A stretch of 5,668 nt of DNA, taken from Parcubacteria group bacterium (lineage in GTDB: Bacteria > Patescibacteriota > Minisyncoccia > Phycocordibacterales > UBA2163). The DNA is taken from contig JADHUX010000030.1 of the NCBI GenBank assembly GCA_016784285.1, positions 1 to 5,668 on the forward strand. Direction: 5' to 3'. A program made the translations under genes and the position numbers. The notes below the pieces were generated by a model. The model searched no databases and was not told where the DNA came from. It saw nothing but the letters and a program-made list of their open reading frames with translations. Of the stretch, positions 4,103 to 5,668 are shown one piece after another; within the stretch, counting starts at the first letter, position 1; each line of letters opens with the position of its first letter.

Positions 4103-4705
4103 ATGGATCAAAATATACCCACATCATTTATTCCCAAGAAGTCTCTCGCTGTATCATCAAACCTTAAAAGCCCAAATGATGGCCAGAAGAGTATTGGTAT
4201 TATATTTTTAATTTCCCTTATTATTTTTGTAGGGATGATTGTACTTTCTATAGCATTATTCTTATACCAACAGTTTTTAATCCAAAACTTAGAGAGAAAG
4301 AGCGATTCTCTAGACCGTGCAAGAGCTGCCTTTGAGCCAGCTATAATACAAGAGATAGAACGCCTTGATTCACGTATGCGTTCAGCAAATCAAATATTAA
4401 GCGAGCATAAAGCTGTTTCTTCTTTCTTTAGTCTACTAGAAGCTAATACACTTGTTAGTATGCAGTTTGAAAACCTAAACTACGAAACAGACGAAATGGG
4501 TCAAGCAAAGGTAACCATGAAAGGTAAAGCACCTAGCTTTAGCTCTGTTGCACTTCAGTCTGACATATTTGGTGAGAACAAATTCATACATGATCCGATC
4601 TTTTCTAATCTAAATCTAGACAGAGAAGGTTTTATCGGATTTGATTTTACAGCAACTATAGATCCTAGGCTGACATTATACGAAAACTTAATATTAGGTA
4701 ATTAA
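4103..4705 (+). CDS. pilN: PilN-like inner-membrane pilus platform protein
   Basis: In type IV pili, PilN is a bitopic inner-membrane protein: its short cytoplasmic N-terminus binds PilM and its periplasmic part pairs with PilO. This 200-residue protein has that plan. A 30-residue cytoplasmic leader contains TSFIPKK (7-13), which may take the place of the INLLP-type PilM-binding motif. A membrane helix follows at about 31-54, then a probable coiled coil at about 57-105, and a C-terminal domain of mixed strands and helices to 200. Sequence similarity to classical PilN is weak by eye, so the name rests mainly on topology and on the order pilM-this-pilO-like-pilB. It ends 2 bp before the next gene. 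Confidence 0.7.
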   Translation: MDQNIPTSFIPKKSLAVSSNLKSPNDGQKSIGIIFLISLIIFVGMIVLSIALFLYQQFLIQNLERKSDSLDRARAAFEPAIIQEIERLDSRMRSANQILSEHKAVSSFFSLLEANTLVSMQFENLNYETDEMGQAKVTMKGKAPSFSSVALQSDIFGENKFIHDPIFSNLNLDREGFIGFDFTATIDPRLTLYENLILGN

Positions 4706-4707
4706 TT

Positions 4708-5265
4708 ATGGTCAAACTAACATTCCCAGTATTATTTATAGTTTTAGCGATAGGGCTTTTCTTCGTGTATGTTGATCCTACTTATAAAGAAGTCCAAAAT
4801 ACACTTATAGAAGAAGAACGATTTGACCAAGCTTTTGACAAGTCAAAAGAGCTTCAAGCAGTAAGAGACAAACTACTTTCAAAATACAATACATTTTCAT
4901 CTAATGATTTAGACAGATTATCCAAATTACTCCCAGACCATGTAGACAATGTACGACTTGTACTTGATATAGACCATATTGCTTCTACATATGGGATGCG
5001 AATGAAAAACGTAGTTGTCGACAGCCAAGAAGAAAGACAAGAAGGTGTTATTGGTCCAGATACTTCGGAGCATCAGTCTATAGCGTTATTGTTCTCTGTA
5101 TCGTCTTCTTATGAATCTTTAAAACTCTTCATAAGAGACTTAGAAAGGAGCTTAAGGATTGTTGACATTACAGGGATTTCACTTACATCTGCAACTGCTA
5201 TTGAAGGTAGTAACAATTTATATGAATACAATATAGCGTTAAAGACATATTGGCTAAAGAATTAA
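4708..5265 (+). CDS. pilO: PilO-like inner-membrane pilus platform protein
   Basis: PilO pairs with PilN in the periplasm to align the pilus platform. The 185 residues begin with a very short cytoplasmic end, a membrane helix at about 5-22, and VDPTYKEVQ leading into a coiled coil (about 27-60). A compact domain follows, with the phrase SYESLKLFIRDLERSLRIVD, a helix typical of PilO-type ferredoxin-like domains, and a final strand ending in TYWLKN. ATG 4708 lies 2 bp after the preceding stop; a weak AGG (4696-4698) is the only ribosome-binding hint, so translational coupling is likely. The family call is by topology, the SYESLKLFIRDLE region and gene order. Confidence 0.75.
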   Translation: MVKLTFPVLFIVLAIGLFFVYVDPTYKEVQNTLIEEERFDQAFDKSKELQAVRDKLLSKYNTFSSNDLDRLSKLLPDHVDNVRLVLDIDHIASTYGMRMKNVVVDSQEERQEGVIGPDTSEHQSIALLFSVSSSYESLKLFIRDLERSLRIVDITGISLTSATAIEGSNNLYEYNIALKTYWLKN

Positions 5266-5266
5266 T

Positions 5267-5596
5267 ATGAAACTTCTTAAAAAATACAAAACAATACTTA
5301 TAGTTATCGTCGTAGTTGTCGTAGGTGGTATGGCTTACAATTCTTATTTTGGAGGTGAAGGAGGGTCTATCCTTACTTCTGATCTTACTTCAGGATCTGA
5401 AAGCGCTGTATCAGCAGCAGACAATGACCTACTTACATTGCTTTTGGATATTCGCTCAGTAAAGTTAGACGATAGTATATTTTCCGAGGAAACATTTAGA
5501 AGCTTGGAAGACTTTAGCCAAGAGATCGTACCAGAACCTATAGGAAGAGAAAATCCGTTTATACCAACCGATTTGAGTGGCGAAGAGACAGAATAG
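5267..5596 (+). CDS. short PilP-like single-pass membrane protein with GRENPFIP end
   Basis: This 109-residue product has a basic start (MKLLKKYK), one membrane helix at about 9-24 with a run of valines, a polar Gly/Ser-rich linker (28-52), and a helical segment LLTLLLDIRSVKLDDSIFSE. It closes with PEPIGRENPFIP (89-100) and an acidic tail. The position after PilO and the R-x-NPFxP phrase recall PilP, in which a similar RDPFxP phrase precedes a beta-domain that contacts the secretin PilQ. Here that beta-domain is missing because the protein stops right after the phrase. There is no lipobox cysteine. It starts 1 bp after the pilO-like stop, so translation is probably coupled. The PilP relation is an inference; it may be a lineage-specific platform subunit. 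Confidence 0.8.
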   Translation: MKLLKKYKTILIVIVVVVVGGMAYNSYFGGEGGSILTSDLTSGSESAVSAADNDLLTLLLDIRSVKLDDSIFSEETFRSLEDFSQEIVPEPIGRENPFIPTDLSGEETE

Positions 5597-5617
5597 ACCA
5601 ATTGAAAAGTATAATAT

Positions 5618-5668
5618 ATGAATCTATTATCAGTATTAGCTGAAAAAAAAATTATCGATGAGGGGGAC
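5618..5668 (+). CDS. pilB: N-terminus of a PilB/GspE-type pilus extension ATPase (3' truncated)
   Basis: Seventeen codons from ATG 5618 run in frame to the window edge and read MNLLSVLAEKKIIDEGD. This is the typical opening of the MshEN-type N-terminal domain of PilB/GspE ATPases, which power pilin polymerisation from the cytoplasm. The place after PilM, PilN, PilO and the PilP-like gene is where pilB is expected. The gap to the previous stop is 21 bp. TATAAT lies at 5610-5615, only 2 bp before the ATG, too close to drive a transcript starting at this codon. The catalytic Walker motifs lie beyond the window. Confidence 0.8.
   Translation, partial: MNLLSVLAEKKIIDEGD

Noticed and set aside
5610..5615. 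TATAAT box as a pilB promoter
   Set aside because: It ends only 2 bp before the ATG, so a transcript from it would start inside the coding sequence; probably fortuitous or part of an AT-rich gap.

Overview
The window looks like a piece of an AT-rich bacterial chromosome, most likely from the Candidate Phyla Radiation (Patescibacteria, Parcubacteria-like). The clues are a compact type IV pilus (T4P) cluster with divergent PilN/PilO-like proteins, a short PilP-like protein ending in GRENPFIP, a ComF without the usual zinc-binding cysteines, very short intergenic gaps, and several genes whose -10 box sits so close to the ATG that their mRNAs are probably leaderless. The assignment is an inference from protein style and layout. 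The standard code fits: no real gene has an in-frame TGA, and tryptophan is TGG.

Layout. Positions 1-345 hold the tail of an unidentified gene and a weakly supported 91-residue ORF that begins with TTG. Positions 346-572 are non-coding apart from a strong hairpin and a near-ideal sigma70 promoter. That promoter drives a 55-residue Cys/His protein (573-740), which ends in a classic intrinsic terminator. Next come two housekeeping genes on the + strand: tag, a 3-methyladenine DNA glycosylase (832-1404), and a DUF84/YjjX-type ITP/XTP phosphatase (1531-2055) with its own promoter, a strong ribosome binding site and a strong terminator. comF (2193-2843) lies on the minus strand, converging on the phosphatase gene. 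It diverges from pilM (2881-4029) across a 37-bp, almost perfectly symmetric promoter region. After pilM come pilN-like, pilO-like, a short PilP-like gene and the first 17 codons of pilB, which runs off the end.

How the genes fit together. PilM (cytoplasmic actin-like ATPase), PilN, PilO and the PilP-like protein would form the inner-membrane platform of a type IV pilus, with PilB as the extension motor. ComF is a competence-associated phosphoribosyltransferase-like protein, and its placement back to back with the pilus genes suggests joint control, perhaps for DNA uptake. Tag and the DUF84 protein are both nucleic-acid quality-control enzymes: one removes alkylated bases from DNA, the other clears deaminated nucleotides from the pool.

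The least explained signal is a set of intergenic palindromes. Three are exactly 26 bp long (1418-1443, 2125-2150, 2166-2191). Two of them directly follow the same 15-bp sequence, AATCTAAGCCATTTT, yet their arm sequences differ. They lie at gene ends but mostly lack the T-tract of an intrinsic terminator, so they may be a dispersed structural repeat family.
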